Assembly: GCF_029428675.1 (NCBI RefSeq)
Contig: NZ_JAJNEL010000001.1
Location: forward strand, 620,001-684,000
Source of the DNA: Streptomyces sp. JH14
Lineage (GTDB): Bacteria > Actinomycetota > Actinomycetes > Streptomycetales > Streptomycetaceae
Length of the DNA: 64,000 nt
Direction of reading: 5' to 3'
Part shown: positions 61,731 through 64,000 of the stretch, one piece after another
Layout of the letters: each line of letters opens with the position of its first letter
Position numbering within the stretch: position 1 is the first letter of the stretch
Program-made: the position numbers and the translations under genes
Notes under the pieces: model-generated
Told to the model about the DNA's origin: nothing
Databases searched by the model: none
What the model saw: only the letters and a program-made list of their open reading frames with translations

Positions 61731-62201
61731 ATGGCCGTCATTCAGCAACGGGGCCGTCGGATCATGATGACGGAGGCGGAACGCGACGCCTATCTCACCC
61801 AGCAGCGCACCTGCCGGGTCGCCACCGTCTCCGTCGACGGCCGCCCGCACATCGGGGCGCTCTGGTTCGTCTGGGACGGCACCTCGCTGTGGCTGTACTC
61901 GATCACCCGGAGCCTGCGCTCGTCGCAGCTGCGCCACGACCCGAGAATCGCGGTGGTCGTCGACGACGGCGCGGAGTACGGGGAACTGCGCGGCGTCGAG
62001 CTCTCCGGCGAGGCGGTCTTCGTCGGCGAGACACCGCGCACGGGCGAGGCCTGCCCGGAACTGACCGGACCGGAGCGGCTCTTCGCGGAGAAGTACTTCG
62101 GCATGGACGTCATGCCGCACGACGGACGGCACGCATGGCTGCGGCTGACCCCGAAGGCGATCACATCATGGGACTTCCGGAAGCTGGCTGACCTGGCCTG
62201 A
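61731..62201 (+). CDS. PNPOx-fold flavin/F420-binding protein
   Basis: 156-residue split-barrel protein: RTCRVATVSVDGRPHIGALWFVW (in part) and DPRIAVVVDDG are the family blocks for flavin or F420 binding. Typical of deazaflavin-dependent or FMN-dependent reductases in actinobacteria. ATG 61731 with GAGGAG upstream; ATG 61689 would add 14 residues and also has a good ribosome-binding site. Divergent from the isochorismatase-fold gene. Confidence 0.8.
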   Translation: MAVIQQRGRRIMMTEAERDAYLTQQRTCRVATVSVDGRPHIGALWFVWDGTSLWLYSITRSLRSSQLRHDPRIAVVVDDGAEYGELRGVELSGEAVFVGETPRTGEACPELTGPERLFAEKYFGMDVMPHDGRHAWLRLTPKAITSWDFRKLADLA

Positions 62202-62256
62202 GGCCACCTCCGCGGCCCGGCCTCCCGGATGCGGGCGCGGCGCCCGCCCTCCCGGG

Positions 62257-63186
62257 TCAGTCCCCGCCGTCGCCGTTCACCGGTGCGTCCAGGCCACGGC
62301 CCGCCGCCCGCAGCGCCGCGACCGCCGCCCTGATCGACGGCCGGCGGTCGGCGTCCGTCCGCCACACGGCGTGGACGTGCCGCCGCATCTTCTGCCGTAC
62401 GGGCACGAGCCGCACCCCGTCCGGCACCACCCCACGCCCCAGCCGGGGTGCCACGCAGACACCCACCCCGGCGGCGATCAGCGCGAGCTGGGTGTGGTGC
62501 TCGCCCGCAAGATGGGCGATGCGAGGTTCGATTCCCTTCGAACGCAGCGTGAACATCAGCCAGTCGTGACAGAACTCGCCCTCCGGCCAGGAGATCCAGT
62601 CATCGTCGGCGAAGTCCTCCAGACCCACCTCGGTCCGGTCCGCCAGCGGATGACCGGCCGGCATCGCGATGTCCGGCGCGTCGTCGAGCAGTTCGGCCTT
62701 GGTGAGACCGCCCGGAACCGGCAAGCGCTTGTTGCTCCAGTCGAGCACCACCGCCAGGTCGACGTCGCCCCTCATCACCGCGCGGATTCCGGCCTCGGGC
62801 TCCAACTCCGTCGTGCGCACCTTCAGTTCGGGGTGGTCCGCGCGCAGCGAGACGAGCGTCGCCGGGAACAGTCCGCGTGCCGCGGTCGGGAAGCCCGCCA
62901 GCCGGACCTCACCCACCACTTCGCCGCGCTGGGCCTCGATGTCGGACTGGGCCAGTTCCACCTGGGAAAGAATCTTCGCAGCATGGTCGGCGAGCAGCCG
63001 GCCGGCGTCGGTGAGCCGGACGCCGCGGCCGTTCTTGGCGAGGAGCTGCTGTCCCACCTCGCGCTCCAGCTTCGCCAGCTGCTGGGAGACCGCGGATGTG
63101 GTGACATGCAGGTCCTCGGCCGCGCCACCGACAGAACCGAACCGGGCGAGGGCATCCAGCGTGCGCAGGCGCTCCAAGTTCAACAT
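62257..63186 (-). CDS. LysR family regulator
   Basis: 309 residues, normal length: an N-terminal winged helix (LNLERLRTLDALARFGSVGGAA, with TTSAVSQQLAKLEREVG as recognition helix; about 1-60) and a periplasmic-binding-like effector domain (about 88-290). ATG 63186. Divergent from an EamA/DMT exporter across 74 bases, the classic LysR-target layout; it probably controls that exporter. Confidence 0.92.
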   Translation of the reverse strand: MLNLERLRTLDALARFGSVGGAAEDLHVTTSAVSQQLAKLEREVGQQLLAKNGRGVRLTDAGRLLADHAAKILSQVELAQSDIEAQRGEVVGEVRLAGFPTAARGLFPATLVSLRADHPELKVRTTELEPEAGIRAVMRGDVDLAVVLDWSNKRLPVPGGLTKAELLDDAPDIAMPAGHPLADRTEVGLEDFADDDWISWPEGEFCHDWLMFTLRSKGIEPRIAHLAGEHHTQLALIAAGVGVCVAPRLGRGVVPDGVRLVPVRQKMRRHVHAVWRTDADRRPSIRAAVAALRAAGRGLDAPVNGDGGD

Positions 63187-63260
63187 GTAAGCAATGCTAC
63201 GCGGACGATCTCACGAAGTCTCGCTTGTCCTACGCGGTTGAATTCGTCATTGTTGCTCTC

Positions 63261-64000
63261 ATGACCGCCCCACGCTCGACCACCACCGCTCCGGCACCGG
63301 ACCCCGTGCCACCCACCCCCGTCCGGTCGGCCGCCGCTCCGGCGGCCACGCCTGCCGCCGCCCGGCGCCCCGCGCTGGACTGGCGGATCCGCTTCGGGGC
63401 GCTCTCGCTGATCTGGGGCTTCAGCTTTCTTCTGATCAAGGTCGGCACCGAGGGGTACGCCCCCTTCCAGGTCACCCTCGGACGACTGCTCTCGGGTACG
63501 GCGGTGCTGGCCGTCGCCATGGTGGTGCGCCGTGAGCGCCTGCCGCGCACCGCCCGTACCTGGGGCCATCTCGCCGTCGCCGCGTTCTTCCTCAATGCGC
63601 TGCCGTTCTCGCTCTTCGCCTATGCCGAGACGACCATTCCGTCGACGCTGGCCGGCATCTGCAACGCGACGTCGCCGTTGTGGGGCATGGCGCTCTCGCT
63701 CGTCGCACTCTCCGAGGACCGGCCGACCCGTCGCCGGGTGGCCGGGCTCGGCCTCGGCTTCCTCGGCGTGCTGACGGTGCTGGGCGCCTGGCAGGGCTTC
63801 TCCGGACTGGACTTCGGCGGTACGGCGATGGCGCTCCTCGCCTCCCTCAGCTATCCGGTCGGCTGGATCTACGTCCGCAGGACCCTGGCGGGCAGCGGTT
63901 CGTCCACCCTTGCCCTGACCGGCAGCCAGCTCTTCCTCGGCACGGTGCAGATCGCGGTGGTCACCCCCCTGTTCACGGCCGCGCCCGACGGGTTCCCGCT
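63261..64000 (+). CDS. EamA/DMT family transporter (cut by window end)
   Basis: Begins at ATG 63261 and is still open at the window edge (about 246 residues visible). After an Ala/Pro-rich cytoplasmic start (about 1-38) come at least seven helices with the family hallmarks LIWGFSFLLIKVG and AETTIPSTLAGICNATSPLW. Possible promoter: -35 TTGTCC, 17-base spacer, -10 CATTGT, about seven bases before the ATG. The divergent LysR gene is its likely regulator. Confidence 0.87.
   Translation, partial: MTAPRSTTTAPAPDPVPPTPVRSAAAPAATPAAARRPALDWRIRFGALSLIWGFSFLLIKVGTEGYAPFQVTLGRLLSGTAVLAVAMVVRRERLPRTARTWGHLAVAAFFLNALPFSLFAYAETTIPSTLAGICNATSPLWGMALSLVALSEDRPTRRRVAGLGLGFLGVLTVLGAWQGFSGLDFGGTAMALLASLSYPVGWIYVRRTLAGSGSSTLALTGSQLFLGTVQIAVVTPLFTAAPDGFP

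Noticed and set aside
1..64000. CRISPR array, tRNA, rRNA, prophage, insertion sequence or biosynthetic cluster
   Set aside because: No regular spaced repeats, no tRNA-like cloverleaf noticed, no integrase or transposase, no PKS/NRPS or other cluster core enzymes. A tRNA scan could not be run.

Overview
The window is high-GC, densely packed actinobacterial DNA that looks like a Streptomyces chromosome (or a very close relative). Evidence: about 62 protein genes with heavy G/C third positions, frequent GTG and TTG starts, several apparently leaderless genes with a TANNNT-like -10 box 6-7 bases before the start, Tat-dependent secreted proteins, many one-gene regulators, and a divergent second-type elongation factor Tu (EF-Tu3, tuf3) known from streptomycetes. 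I see no rRNA, tRNA, CRISPR array, insertion sequence, prophage or biosynthetic gene cluster. It reads as ordinary chromosome with a mosaic of small transcription units.

Layout. 0-7.9 kb: an ABC exporter divergent from a two-component system, then a ROK regulator, a GntR regulator with a clear operator in its promoter, an ECF41 sigma factor and a divergent alpha/beta hydrolase. 8-20.3 kb: a Tat-secreted PhoD phosphatase, a coupled SWIM zinc-finger/DUF6493 pair, a membrane-ACT-GNAT fusion, a sulfur amino acid PLP enzyme divergent from an Lrp regulator, a DUF885 protein, a rhodanese divergent from a second Lrp. 20.3-32 kb: SbcC-SbcD, then small housekeeping enzymes (YigZ, CoA-binding protein, AAC(3)-like acetyltransferase, YbaK, XRE-cupin regulator with a DMT transporter, hexapeptide acyltransferase, gamma carbonic anhydrase, DedA, thioesterase).

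32-45 kb: a Q/P/Y-repeat membrane protein, an MFS transporter, a spermidine-synthase-like protein, a patatin, tuf3 with a structured leader, a TVP38 protein, UppP, CsbD, a probable 52-residue protein, a membrane protein and a PL10 pectate lyase. 44-64 kb: universal stress protein, Lnt, an oxidoreductase/FAD monooxygenase operon under a divergent TetR gene with two matching operators, DinB, uracil-DNA glycosylase, an orphan peptide-type binding protein, two FabG-like reductases, a HipA-like kinase/DUF3037 pair, a DPP-IV-like peptidase, a Rieske lipoprotein, an isochorismatase-fold protein without the catalytic cysteine, a PNPOx-fold protein, and LysR divergent from a truncated DMT transporter.

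The most notable items are modules rather than a large system: the HipA-like/DUF3037 pair, the SWIM/DUF6493 pair, the membrane-ACT-GNAT fusion, the ECF41 sigma factor without its usual partner, the tuf3 leader, and the TetR and GntR operators that can be read directly from the DNA. All functional calls rest on sequence motifs read by eye; no database search was run.
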